Below, piece after piece: positions 13,501 to 26,297 of a stretch of 64,000 nucleotides of DNA. The notes beneath the pieces were generated by a model. The model saw only the letters and a program-made list of their open reading frames with translations. It made no database searches and was not told where the DNA came from. Origin of the DNA: Seriola aureovittata (taxonomy: Eukaryota > Chordata > Actinopteri > Carangiformes > Carangidae). Every line of letters begins with the position of its first letter. Within the stretch, counting starts at the first letter, position 1. The DNA lies in the NCBI RefSeq assembly GCF_021018895.1, contig NC_079375.1, positions 20,160,492 to 20,224,491 of the forward strand, written 5' to 3'. Position numbers and translations under genes: made by a program.

Positions 13501-16500
13501 TGGTGGCTGCTTAGTACTTTTTTTTTCACATGCTCACTATGACTCGAATCAAAATGGGGACATCCATTCAAGAAGAAGAAGAGCTGCTTTGTCGGTTGTA
13601 CTTTGTGCAAAAACATACAGAAGGAACAGAGCAAAGCACAAGAAAGTGGTTCGGACCAAAGACCTACCCTTGAAGCTCACGTGCAGTTGCTACCTAGTGG
13701 AGCATGACTAAACTGGTGGGTACACGGATGACTTCACCAGAGCCCCGTCTACACCATCCGACGACGAGAGTTACGTCACACGAACACTTGGGTAAACCTT
13801 ACATGTCCTGGATATGTGGGCTGTAAAATAAAGGTTTTCATCTAACACTGTGAGTAAAAGTAAAAGGAATGTACCAAAGTATTTCACTCCTACTCTGAAT
13901 GTCCAAATATTTAGACTGTATATACTTGTCATTTGTCTCATATCCAGATACAAACCATTTAATAGTCATTTAATACACTTTTGTTTACACTTTTTGGGTT
14001 CAGCTCTATTCAGCTCTGAGGATGGTGCTAACAACTGAAACCCGTCTCCCTCGTCCGTATGAATCTGGTTTGTAATTTCAACTGCGATTATCACAAAGAA
14101 CACAGAGAACAGTCCCTGCTAGTTGATGTTTCCAGCATCTGTAAAGAGTGATGATCATGTAAGGGTTGTAACGATAATGTATGTGATATGGAAAGACAGA
14201 TACATTTACACCTTTTTCACATCCGGCTGCAATTTCAGACACCAATCCATCTCCGATGCATCTCGGATGCACTTAGCTTTTCGACCCTCGCAAGACACAG
14301 GAAGTGACTAAGCGTAATACATATACACAAAAAGTGCATTTCCCCCTGTTGTGTATTCTCCCACTTTTCATAATTGCGGCGCTCTCTGCTGACTTCTAGG
14401 AGTAAATGATGATTAGCGGTGCCTTATGTCATTGCACTCTGGCATTAAGGTCAAAAAGACTAACATAGCTGAAAAGCGTTTCAACAAACAGAAGGCCACC
14501 TGGAACATTTCATGTACTCTAAGCTTGCTGTGGCTTAGTTTGTACCCGCAGCTGACAGCATGGCAGGAAAGGTGAAAAGCATCAGGCTCGTGGCGACCGT
14601 GGCCCTGGCAGATTGGATTAAGATTGCTCCTCTACATGAACTGTGAACATCCGGGTGAACATCATGGCCAGCCCACACAGTACAATAAAAAAAATTTGAA
14701 TATGGCTGTTTGGCCGCAGATCTAACTCTAATCACTGAAGTCAGGCTGTATATGACAGTGTCTCCAGATGGCAGGAGGCAAGGGGACATGGCCACATGAC
14801 CGCATCTTTCTCTGTGGTCCTCGCTGCGAGGAAGATGGCAGCACGTTACTGTCTGCAGTGACAGATTGCTGGAGAAGAAGCCTTTCTAAATAAAGCACAA
14901 TTATCTGAAATGAACTCAATGTTGCGTTTTGGAGATGGGGAGTGTTCTGCTCCTGTTCTGCATGTAAAAATGCTATTTTCTAAGTTGCTAATATTTTAAG
15001 CAAAGCCACTTGTGCTGCAGAAGGTATGGACTCGGACGCTTGAGCAGTACCTCATACAGTATATGGTACATTATCAAAGCACTTCAGTGACTAAACTGCT
15101 CTGTGGAAATTATGCTTGCAGGGGGTCTGGGAAGAAATACCTCCTTCGCATTTCCTGATATCCTGATATATAATTTCACCTTTTTCTCTTTTTTTTTGAG
15201 CTCTTGAATTGATGAATTTGATGCATTGCTGTTCATTTCTCAGTGATTTCAAGACTTTCTCCAACGCTGTCATTATTACAGTGAACTCAGCCAAGGAGCC
15301 ACACGGCTCCAAATGTGAAAAGAAACGCCTTTTTGAAGAAATTGCAGGGTAAAAACGCGCTTGAAGGCACAGCAGCCACTTAGCCAAGCAAGTGTTTAAA
15401 GGACAGTCTCCATACTTTCAGGAAAGTCCTGGAGGGCTGCAGTGCTCCGCTAGCATTGAAAGTATTTCTTTATTTTATCATAAGACTGGCTTCTGAATGT
15501 TACTCTGTGAATTTTGCTCAGTAATTGAAAATCCTCTAGACTTCCCTTAACCTTCTGGGTTTATTGTATTGTAAAATCATGCATTTCCTGTCATAGGAAA
15601 TAACTGCAATCAGTGGTAATGGCACACTGCAATGCACCAGTACCAGAAGACAAAAAAAAATTGATTTTGACCAAATATATCAGGATAGTAAAGCATGCAG
15701 GGGTACACAAAAGAAGTGTATTGAAAATTGTACTGCATCTAATCCATGTGATTACAATAGACAGAAAAAGCTCTGGAACAGTGATGAGAGAGATCCTCTT
15801 ATAACGGAGGGGGAGCCATCTGGTGAAACACAGTCTGGAAAGAGCACAAGCAATTAAGACCTTGTTCTCAGCTGCTTTGGCAGACTGGACGTTGAGAGTT
15901 TACATGGACACAGATCAGTCCACCAGCCTGAAGGTGATCATTACACAAGAGGCGGAATGACAAGACGGAAACTGACATAGAAAACAGATGCCAACACAAA
16001 CGCCGGCAGGAGAAGATCAATTGTGTCTTCTTGGCTTTCATCAAAGTTTGTCAGGAAGAGAAAATGTATCTGTGCTTCCTCGCAGCCCCCAGAGATTTAT
16101 TTGTAAATGTCACACTTGTCAAATCGTCAGCAACTGTGTCTCCAGTGGATGCCACACTTTCCGTGGAACAGAGAAAACCAATGGATGCAAATTATGAAAT
16201 AACCCGCTGAAATTTGTCTTATATTTGATGTTTTTTGGATTGGGGTCCGGTCATCTGCAGGCAAAAGAATCCTAAACCTGAACTTTCCATCCTCACTGCA
16301 GCTTTCATTGCAAACCATGACTCCAGTGCCACCACCGCACACACGTACACATACAGGCAGGCACAGATGTACACAGATGTTACACATCAGCAGACAGGCA
16401 GTATTCACTTCTCAACCACATCTTGGTTTGTCTCTCATTAAAAATGTTTGCCTGGATGACACCATTCTGTCTTTAACCAACTGTGACCATGACATCTGTC

Positions 16501-16779
16501 CTTGGAATCTGTGAGAAATCTGTGACAGCACATTGTTTTATCTTTTCTCCGCTGTATTGAAGAGATCAACTAAAAATATTTTCAATTACATTATTATAAA
16601 ACCAGATAGAACACATCCTTCTAAATGCCAAAATTACAAATTGAAGCTGCAACAGGGAATTGGACCACGTTTTCCAGTAACAATCAGATTTCCTGTTTGC
16701 CCACATCATTTCTGTGTGTCAAACAGAAGGTTGAACAAAACATACAGTAAATCTTTCACCCAAAGCGGAAAGCGAGCAC
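10532..16779. other. non-coding sequence, no gene; small low-complexity runs
   Basis: It contains a (CGG)n run at about 11406-11423, poly(A) at 11669-11684 and a (GAA)n run at about 13572-13582. The ORFs here (up to 98 codons) are not recognised. 13540-13800 and 14080-14330 look repeat-like but could not be assigned. Confidence 0.35.
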
Positions 16780-17215
16780 CCTTAAGGCACCTACAGACTG
16801 TGAGATTCAGCAGTCTCATAAGTTTACTGCGAGTCACACTGTGCAACATGTGAACACCTACTGAGTCGTAGGCGACAACACAAGTCAAATACAAAGACTA
16901 AAACAACATCGGCATGCGTCCCTCATCTTTGCCGCCGTAGTGAGAAATAATGAAGCTAAGAAAAAATTAAGCCCTTGCTATAGTGGTATTTATGTGTATG
17001 CAAAAAAAAAAACCAAAGAAGAAGAGAAGGAGGAAAACGTGGGCCGGGTTGTGGCTATAGAGAAGGAGCCAACTTGGGATGCCAGTTTTGCAAAGAAAGC
17101 TTCAGGTAAGAACTTTTTTTTTGAGGATACATTAACGTATGTATGCATCATTTCATGCTGCGTTCTTATTGGCTGGCTCGTAGATAGTAGCTGCCGTCAC
17201 ATTGTGAGATAGTCA
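16780..17215 (+). mobile_element. decayed PIF/Harbinger-type fragment
   Basis: The + strand translation at about 17015-17085 reads RRRKTWAGLWL, then a stop, RRSQLGMPVL. It resembles the basic, Trp-rich N-terminus of Harbinger transposases (RRR..WVR.WL.RR..G). The left flank (GAGTCACACTGTGCAACATG) recalls terminal sequences of such elements. Stops and frameshifts show it is dead. Confidence 0.4.
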
Positions 17216-18513
17216 TCCTAAATTTCTGACACTCAAACAAATAGACGTTCTGGAGCCATGAACAAAGATATCGCCACGTTATTTTCACGTTGGTGAACTT
17301 CGTCAGGGACACGTGTATAAGTGTCATTACAATAAACTGAGCGACCCGGTAATGACGATGAAAACTACAATAAGAAGGTTCCTCATTTAAATTTCCTAAA
17401 AACATTGTACAGTTTTGAAATTGTTTGTAACTTGGAAGCTCCATCTCTTCTATATCTTATATATATATATAAAAACACTAAGATACAGTTTCTTTTTTTC
17501 TTTTTCTTTTCTTTTTTTATAAAGGAAACATTTAAAAATAAAAACACACGCTGACATAAACAAACCTTGAAAAAAACCTTGAACGTCAGTATAAAATCAA
17601 TAAAACAGCATCAAAAAAAAGTTGACCTGGCTTATACACTGATGTGTTCTGGGGATCAAATATTCCATGTTGGTAGCAAGTGTGAACGAGGTCTGTGAGC
17701 AGCAGGGAGCTTCACATCCAGACTGATTCTCTGCCTGAGAACGAAGCGTTCATCCCTGTTTTAACAGATGACACTTTTAACAGGCCCGTAACATGTCTGC
17801 ACTGGTACAGCAGAAGCAATGTTAGATAAATAAAAACAGTTCATTGTAGCTGTGACATCATCACGTAATGTTTGTATAAGCACTTACATAGTGGCTGAGC
17901 AGGTGTCAATCACCTTTGTCTGTTAATATTTGCATTTCATAAGGTGACCCAGTGGAGGGTCTTTGCCCATTTTGCCCACCTGTTTGAAGAAACAGCAGGA
18001 AATGATGCAACATTATTACATAATAAAATCGTCAGTATCACAGTAACTGACGCTAGAAGATCTTTAAATGCACAGACAGGCTGAGTGACTGTACGTTCGA
18101 CTCATCCCGACGTGATTATATCTGCCTTGCTTTACCTTGTTTTACTAATTGAAACAGATTAAAATGTAATATTCTGATCCACGCTGCTGTTTTCACTGCA
18201 GGAGCAGCTGATGGATATCAGTGTCAGACTGTTAAATTAACACGGTGAGTAATGGCAGTTTTGCCCTTCAATCTCACAGTGTCATTTGTCATTTGTGAGT
18301 GGCTTTACCTGCCGCCGTGTCAACATGACCACGTGCTGTGACACTGTGCGGTGTCATTGAGAATACATGTCACGAGACCTTGCTTTTTTGTCCCCGCCCA
18401 TCCATCAAAGCTCCTTCAGCGCTGATCAAGTCAGCAGTGCACCTCCTGCAACGACTACTGGTGGCTTGCAGGAAGTGGCTGACCTTCACCCCTCTCTTGA
18501 ACCAGACCACCAA

Positions 18514-18539
18514 AACACACACACACACACACACACACA
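18514..18539 (+). repeat. (AC)n microsatellite
   Basis: A short pure AC run. Confidence 0.95.
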
Positions 18540-19098
18540 TTTCCCCCCTCACTGTCCACAAGTTGTTATGTTAGTTAGATTCCAATCTGTGATCTCTGTT
18601 TGGCATAAAATGGCAACACGAGGCATCTGATGAATGAAGGATTTATGTGGGCAGTGGCCTACTTGAATGTTAGTGTGTGACTGATGGCTGCATCCATCAC
18701 TTCAGTGTCATTATTCAAAAGACATCAAGTAACTATCGGGAAAAGTGGGTCAAAAGAAGGAGAACTTGGTGAGTGGACTGATTTGACATATGGGAGGACT
18801 GCATCAGAGCATTTGAAGTTTAGTTTTGGCTCTCAACCCTGTGACAAATCACAGCAGCACTGGAGTTAATGTCAGCGCAGTAACTAAATTAACATTATAT
18901 GGGTGAACCCAAGAGCAGAGACAGCAACGGTGGAATTTACCTCAGGGTGTAGAAAGTTAACACATAATCCTACAACGGAGGAATACCTGATGAGGATATG
19001 TTTATATGTATGAGAATTGCTGCCACTTTTTCTATCCCCATGAAATAGTGCAGCAGATGATAATAAAATTCACACGCCTACATGTTAATGTTTTGTGC

Positions 19099-19142
<44 letters not shown>
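19099..19142 (+). repeat. (TG)n microsatellite
   Basis: A run of about 43 nt of pure TG. Confidence 0.95.
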
Positions 19143-19143
<1 letters not shown>

Positions 19144-19670
19144 CATGAATGTGTGCCAAAACATTGTTTTGAAATTTTTTTTTTGTTTGTTTATTTTTTG
19201 CCAAAAAAAAGATAGGAATGACCTAATTTTTTTGTTATCCGTTTGTAGCTAATTTTAAATTATACGTGTTCACGGCAAGCCAAAACTTAGAAGTATGGCT
19301 GAATATAAGCAAAAAAATGTAACCTTTAAAACAATACCGAATATGTTATAAAAAAAGATTAATAAGATCGAGCCTTGAGGCCTGAAAGGGAGCAAATTTA
19401 AGTTATATCAAAAGTTTTACAAAAAGCAATAAGAGACAAAGGCCATAAAGCGGTTAAAAGAAAATAATTTAGTAAAGTAAGAAGCAGAGAAGATGCAGAG
19501 AGAGAGCAAAATATTTCTTGAGTCATTTAGTTTTCATTCAGAAATATTTCAATATAAAGTTTTAGAAGCATAATGACAGAGGGGAAGGGAACAGAGCAAA
19601 TGGAAGTGGTCATATAAGGCAATAACGCTTCTAAAAATACAGTGAATATACAGTTACATGCAGAGTAGAG

Positions 19671-19671
<1 letters not shown>

Positions 19672-19718
<47 letters not shown>
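19672..19718 (+). repeat. (TG)n microsatellite
   Basis: A run of about 46 nt of pure TG. Confidence 0.95.
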
Positions 19719-20128
19719 AATAAAATGTATTGGGTCAGTTTACCACAGAGTGTGAGTGAGTCAAAATTTCTCTGTACAGATCATTCGCTATGGTTGAAGT
19801 GGCACCTTTTTTGTCAAACATACCCCCCCCCAGCCCTGTATGAACTCAAGTAACCTTTAATCAACACCAACTGTAATGTTTCAAATGTGTTCATCTGAAC
19901 TGATCTTAAACTGAATGCATTTTAGAGGCTGAACTAATACAATAATATTTTCATGCAATAAAACTGTCAGTGTTTAGGTGCTTTGATCAAGTTTGTGTGT
20001 AATTTTTCCACTTAGACTGGCAGATGCTGAATGTTTCAACCATTTAAGATAATTCACCTTCCTAATTCCAAAATCTTTCCACATTCCCCTTGGCATCTGA
20101 AGTACCCTCTCTCAGATACACTTATCAA

Positions 20129-20250
20129 GTTAAGTCAGTTTTATTTATATAGTCCAATATAAAAAATCACAAATTTTCTTTAAGGGGCTTTTCAATCTTT
20201 GCAGCATACAGCACCTTCTGTTCTTAGACCCTTGACAGGAAGTAAACCTG
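20129..20250 (+). repeat. interspersed repeat tail ('cagttttatttatatag' family)
   Basis: It has CAGTTTTATTTATATAGTCC, then AATATAAAAAATCACAAATT, AAGGGGCTTTTCAATCTTTG and CACCTTCTGTTCTTAGACCC, in the order seen in a very common fish retroposon tail. Confidence 0.65.
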
Positions 20251-20399
20251 GTTCGCACAATATATTCTAGGTTTAGTTTACTGCTATCTGCCAACGTGGC
20301 TATAACAGCTGGGAGTATAGAGTGTGGCAGAGACGAGCACTTACGTGTGGCCAACAATGCTATTTTAACACTGTGTGGATAGCTAAAGTGAGTATTTAC

Positions 20400-20695
20400 A
20401 CCTGGGTGGCAGGTTCTCCTGGATCACTTCTGTGAGTCACATGGGAGACGTTCTGGCAGAGAGGCTTTCTAACATGTGGTTAATGTTGTGAAAGGATCTA
20501 TTTTAAGCCAAACCATAATGTTTTCCTAAACCTAACCACAAGCTGTGACTGAAAACTGAAAATAAAATGAATAAAAAACAAGATAATAAGTCAAGTAAGT
20601 CTAACAACAAGAGTCAAACAGTCTTCTGGAGGAAAGTGCTCGACCCATTCATCCACCACAACCTCTTCCCTTCACGGACTTGGTCACTCTTTATA
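20400..20695 (+). repeat. interspersed repeat ('cctaaacctaacca' family)
   Basis: It contains AAGCCAAACCATAATGTTTT and CCTAAACCTAACCACAAGC, then the CATCCACCACAACCTC segment shared with 5565-5615. Confidence 0.6.
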
Positions 20696-20699
20696 CAAT

Positions 20700-21260
20700 C
20701 TCCCCTCACCTCTTAAAGACCCCCGCGATGAAAATCAAGTTTTAACCTTGTTAACATATATTCCATAAAGTGTTTTAGTAGTAGTACAAGAGTAATAGTA
20801 CAAGACATATCACGAGCAAAATAATCAGTCAATGCTACGACTGTTTACTTCCACCTTGGAACTGCAGTGAACCAATGACAGTCCCATAAAAACAGATGCA
20901 GACAGCCAGTGATTCATATGTCACAAACCTAAGGAACCAATCATCTCAACGGGGGGGGGGCAATATAAACCCGAAACCTTGTCCATACAGTCTGCATTAG
21001 CACAACCACTAACACTGTGTCAGTCACTGCCAGTTAAAAGCTAACAAACAACACAAACGAAGACGCTAACCGCGCTAACTGTTCTGATACATCGGTTAGT
21101 CGCCGTCCAAAACTGTGGACGTCTGAGGCTCAAACATGTGGCTGAGTCTCTCTGATGTAAGTGTAGATGTGTTTAGAGCAAAACCACGTTAAACAAAATA
21201 TGAATCATAGCAGAACACTTTTTACAGAGTTGAAAACATGTCTGGAGAGGAACTTTAAAG
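20700..21260 (+). repeat. probable interspersed repeat with a G10 run
   Basis: Its end shares about 20 nt with an inverted copy at 5089-5110. The internal GGGGGGGGGG at 20951-20960 and the phrase CACAACCACTAACACTGTGTC resemble a dispersed fish element. The family was not identified with certainty. Confidence 0.4.
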
Positions 21261-21839
21261 CCTTGCCACTATAGCGTGTCTAGAAGTGCTTGAAGGTGGT
21301 AGATATCAATTTGTGCCTGTCCGCCATTTCTTAATGGTGCAAAAAAACATGAGCCGTGTGATTCTTTTCACCCAGGTGCAAATAGACAATTTTTATTCAT
21401 ATGTTTTTTCAGCATTGGAACAAGGTGAAGCTGTTTTATTGAATGGTTAAGGCTGTCCTTAGTTTTTATTATTTTAATTATGTGTTAATCATGATGTCTT
21501 TGTGTAACCCAGCGCTGTGTCTATCAAAGTGCTGAATACAAAAGTGTGTGTTCTTGAACTGGTTCAAGGAGGACACCCCATCCTTGCTGATGAATCCGTT
21601 GGATGCCTCCAGATGCTCTTCAGAACTTAAAAAGAAATAAAGTAATTGAGAATGCAGTGCTACAGGTGGGCTGACATCAAACAGACTCCTGTGAACTCTC
21701 TCTCTGTGAAGGATGAATATGTAGCAATAGGGATAACGTTCAAGTCTATACACTACTTGAATACCAACTGTATATCTCAGTCTTCATATGTAACAATTTC
21801 ATATGATCAAAATACCTTCCAATGCACAAATCAATTACT
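21261..21839. other. non-coding sequence, nothing recognised
   Basis: No coding or repeat signal was recognised. Confidence 0.35.
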
Positions 21840-22560
21840 ACGCCTAAACGTCCTTCAGGTAACTACAGACAAAACTGAGATAAAAGAAGAGAAGAAAAAA
21901 GAACCTGATGTAAAAGAGGAGAGGCAAAGACGCACTCATCTCTATTTTCTGTCTTTGAAGACCAAAACTCAAGCCAGAACTCTTGCTGTTATCCTGGATT
22001 TCAATTTTAATAACCGCATCGAATCAATAACAAAGTCTCCTTAGTATTATTTGACAAACATAGAAATTCATTCAGATTCAGGTCCTGCCATGACTCACTT
22101 TTATTTCCAGGGTAGACGATTGCAACAGTGTTTGTTCAGGACACCAGCTATTCACAATGCTGCTTTCAGGGTCCAACGGGTGAAGATAACGCCAAGCCCC
22201 AGGTCTCCAGACTGCTCCGAGTGTATCTCAAAAAAGTGTTTAAATAGTGCTCATCCATAAATTTAATCAAAGGACATCTCTGACTGTCTTTAACAATATG
22301 TACCCTCTCGGATCATCTCGTAGAGGTCTGCTACTGTTGCCATGGGCACTCACCATTATCCACTTTGCATTTACTTCAGTGCTTTCTATATTGTGTCTCT
22401 GTTTATGCCTATTTCTTTTTTAACTATTCTATTTTCATAATTAGTTATTTCTTTATTTTCTACCATTAAAACCCAATGTAACGCACTTGATTGTCCTTGT
22501 GTATGATTATGTGCTATTTTTCTAAATCTTGCCGTGCATGAGACTTAAGGACTTAAACCA
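21840..22560 (+). mobile_element. degraded L2-like LINE fragment (reverse-transcriptase C-terminal region)
   Basis: The frame at 21960-22060 reads ARTLAVILDFNFNNRIESIT, matching the 'NLGVIFD..L.F..HI..ITKSA' block after the RT domain of L2/CR1-type LINEs. The next pieces (CLFRTPAIHNAAFRVQRV) match the following 'NA.AR...' block. Stops and deletions are present. An AT-rich tail follows. Confidence 0.6.
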
Positions 22561-25059
22561 TTTCAAAGGCTCCTTCAAATGCGGCCTTCTTTCCCTGAGC
22601 AACGAAGACTACAAACATGACCAAGGTTTTGATTGTTTTAGAGGCTTTTACACAGGGGATTTAGTTGCTATGAGAAATGCACAAACTGCTTGGAGGACTG
22701 CATTAAGAGTTGGGAGAATGACGATTTGTGAATTGCATCAAAGCGAGAAATAGTGAGAAATATTGCCAAGTAGGTGAATTTACTCTTCGCCTTGACACCA
22801 AGTCGTCCACCGTTGTCTTGTGATTCAACGCTCCACTCGTCACGTGACACTAGGTTATAAATGTAGCATCTGACTAAGTATCGATAACTGGTTATTGATG
22901 AACATGGGCACTGCGAAAATCAAAGAAATAGGTTTTATGTCTATAAAAACAAAAAGAAAAAAAGAAAATGGGGCCAGTGGGCAAGTTATGTAATCTGTGT
23001 TTTCCTGAACACTGTGTAACACCTGTAACACTATACTCTCTCATCACTCTCATAGTGTGATTTTCTGCCACAGCAGGCAGCTGTTTTCAGTGGAAAAGAC
23101 CCCAAAAACCAACTGTGCACTACCTGCCGAGGACCGAGCAGCAGGAAGACAAAGTAAGAGACTAGCTGGTTAACATATTGTAGCATCTAGCAGTTGAAGA
23201 TCCACATATTCCCCTCAGGAGCTGGTGGAGACCAAACGACAAAGTTAAATGGAGATTGAATGTTGGACTTTTTGCTACCAGGTTTGTCATATCAACTTAA
23301 ATGGTGATAATAGGTCAAGTTTCCAAAAATCAGCAATTGCAGGTTTTAAGTGAGAGCTGGCACTAGATCCAATAAAGCAGCGCTGAAAACATCAGCAATT
23401 TTCAATTTACACAAAGTACAGCAGCGGTCTGTTTCCAGTCTAAAGCTAACAATGACCTTGTATGTGGACAGCTTGGAAGCAACTGTTGACTCAAACTTTT
23501 CAATTGTAATGTCAGTGACATTGCGACCTTAAAAGTAATCACTCAAAGAAGAGTAGATTATTCTGTCTGTCAGAGGAGAAAAATACCTTTTCTGGGGACG
23601 CTCCAACTATGACAAACCCACTGGCTAAATCAGCAACACGGAGGCAATCTGCTGTATGGTTCCAAGTCAATAATTTTTTCACTACATGCCAATATTATAC
23701 TGCAAGATACTCCAATATTGTGAAGGAAAACAAATCAGTTGTATCAATAGCAACATATTTGCAACTTGCCAAATACGTACAGCAACAGTATCCTCCTTAT
23801 GATAATAGAAAACGTGAACAAGCCACAATTACGTTTCCTACAAAGCGTGTTCGCTGTTGTAGTTTAGTTGTACAGACATGCAATTTGTAGGAGACGGGGC
23901 TATGAAGTCATCATGAGATGTCGGTGTTGAACATATGGTGCTATGAACTACAGTGCTGCCGAGCCAATGAAGCTGTAAAATCACAACACATTGATTAATG
24001 TGGAAACTTTGCCATCGTTCACATTAAAAGCGATCTTTTCCCTTCCCGCAGCACACAAGCCGCATGAGGAGCTGACTTCTGCAGTCATTATAATTGTACG
24101 GTAGCTGCATTTATGATCTGTTTATACATAACAAATGCAAATTGCAAGACTCAGACATAATTGTATGCTTTAACATTCCTTATCCTAATAGTCACTTCTG
24201 GACAAAAGGCACTTTGTAACTCTGGCACTTGATGAGATTGCAAAGTGCACTATCAAAAAAAAAAAAAGTATATGAAGGGCTGTAATGGTCGAGTTAGTTT
24301 AATTTGTAAAAGTGACACACAGAATTGTTTGACATTGATCTGAGCTGAGGATTGTGCATTATTTTTTGCTCTTTGTTATAGCTGAGCTCCTTTGTCTCCT
24401 CTTTTACTGCACATGGTTTATAATTACTGCCATCAGGTTGTTATCTCTGCCTTTGTTGCTAGCAGTGAGCCAGAACCGAGATGGGATTTTCTTTTAGTTT
24501 AAATGAATTATTTGCAGCTATTTATGTCTTACCGCTGCAGGCTATTGTTTAATAATGAATTGCAAAGGACAGTCTAGGTGTCTATTCGCTCGGCAAATAA
24601 ACATTCAGAAGACACTAAAAAGAAACAACGGTTATTCAACTTTCCAAACACGTGATTAGTAGTGTGTGCGGGACATTTGGTGTTGTTTAATTATAATTTC
24701 ATTGTTGATGTTGAAATGTTTTGAAGATTATTCACCCCTGCTGTTGACGCTGCAAGTAAAGTTCTGCTGTGCTACAGAGTGTAGTCGTGGCTTTGCTACG
24801 CTAAAATGCCTTGGCTAACAACTCAGGTTTCTTTAAGTTATTAAGTTGTGTCCTCTCTTATAACGTCTCTGGTGTCGCTACATCAACCAGGATTGAAATC
24901 TTAAATTAGGTTTAGAATTAGGTTCAGGGTTAGATCACTCTAATTCACAGAAAACAGAGACATAACAACAGACCTCAATTGAACACTATTTTTTTGTCAC
25001 ATGCCAAAAAGTTGGGAAATACTAGATTAATCTTCGACAATAAATTTACCATAAATGAT
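22561..25059. other. non-coding sequence, with the 23080 repeat; possible conserved element
   Basis: 24395-24620 lacks repeats and has homeodomain-type ATTA motifs with balanced composition, so it may be a conserved non-coding element. A poly(A) run is at 24256-24267. Confidence 0.3.
23080..23290 (+). repeat. dispersed repeat, copy 1 of a pair
   Basis: It shares the order TTTTCAGTGGAAAAGACCCC, GCACTACCTGCCGAG, ACAAAGTAAGAGACTAGCTG and AGCTGGTGGAGACCAAACGA with 33985-34185, at roughly 70-80 % similarity by eye. Confidence 0.65.
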
Positions 25060-25195
25060 TTAATGCAAATCTTAATTTGAAAATAACTAACTGTCAAATA
25101 AATGTAGTGGAGTTAAAGTATAAAGAAGCATAAGAGCGACTTACTCAAGTAAATTACAAGACTCTCAAAATTGTACAGCACTTGATTAATGAACT
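25060..25195 (+). repeat. fragment of the 'gtggagtaaaagta' interspersed element
   Basis: AACTAACTGTCAAATAAATG, then TAGTGGAGTTAAAGTATAAAG and ACTCAAGTAAATTACAAG, corresponds to the right half of the common element also seen at 48420-48620. Confidence 0.6.
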
Positions 25196-25612
25196 TAGAT
25201 CCTTACCGCCACTGATAAAGAGATATAACAAAGTGTGTAACATTATCTACCAGTCAGTGGCTGCTGTCAAAGCTGCTGCTGCTTCCACATACCTTCTGGT
25301 CAGCTGACTAAATAATTCATTAGATGAGAACTCACAAGGTATGAAGCCTAAACGATAACGACTGTGATCAATACTGTGAGACGCAGATTCCTTCTACACC
25401 GAAGCTGAAGCTGTCAATAGAGCTGAAAAATAAAAACCTTCAGAAAGAGAAAACCCTTCCTCCCCTGAATTGCATTCTTCTTTATTTTCTCATAGTTTTA
25501 CGCTCCACCAATTTTGATATTGATTGTGACTCTTGCGCAGCTATAAGAAATATTTTAGATGCTTTTCTTTTTAATCTGCAGACAAAATGCAACTGTGAGC
25601 TTATGTTTTTCT

Positions 25613-25676
25613 CTGTGTGTGTATGTGTGTGTGTGTGTAGGGCTTGTAATTGTGTGTGTGTGTGTGTGTGTGTGTG
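25613..25676 (+). repeat. two (TG)n tracts in a short duplicated context
   Basis: TG runs at about 25615-25639 and 25650-25676 are each followed by AGGGCTTGTAATTGTGTGTG, indicating a local tandem duplication (second copy at 25682). Confidence 0.9.
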
Positions 25677-26230
25677 CATGCAGGGCTTGTAATTGTGTGT
25701 GTGGATACACAAAACATTTCTTTAATTTAGCTTAGTGAAGCATGGGGACTCACGCCTTGCACCGCTGCTCATTTCATACTCCCATTTGTATTGAACATTT
25801 GGAATGCAGATGAGCTTCACTGCTGGTATTTTAACACTAGCTGTTTGGCTTTGTCCTAATGAGGTATCAGTAAATGGCTTTCTATTATACCAGATATGGT
25901 GCTTAGAGGCAAGACACAGAGATATGTTGACGGAGACGTGCAGGATAACCGTAATGAGCGCACACTTGAAATTTCCCAATTTAGATATGCAGATAAAAAA
26001 AAAATCCTGTCATTAGGTGTGATAAACTGCAAAGTCCTGTGATAAGTGGACTCATGTTGGCTTCAGGGCCCTGTTGTTCTGACGTTAAACTGCTGCCTCA
26101 CAGTACTTACTACACGTAAGAATCTGTGCTGAGCTGCTGAGTGTCACATCCCTCTGAACTAATATTTGTTCTGACACCCCAGCAGGAATTTCACTCTATT
26201 TTGAGGCATTGCAAGTGAGGCTGCACCCAC

Positions 26231-26232
<2 letters not shown>

Positions 26233-26294
<62 letters not shown>
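26233..26294 (+). repeat. (AC)n microsatellite
   Basis: A run of about 60 nt of pure AC. Confidence 0.95.

Positions 26295-26297
<3 letters not shown>

Larger units (their letters stand above)
17216..20128. other. non-coding sequence with three CA/TG microsatellites
   Basis: Nothing else was recognised. The ORFs overlapping the microsatellites are products of the CA/TG runs. Confidence 0.4.
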
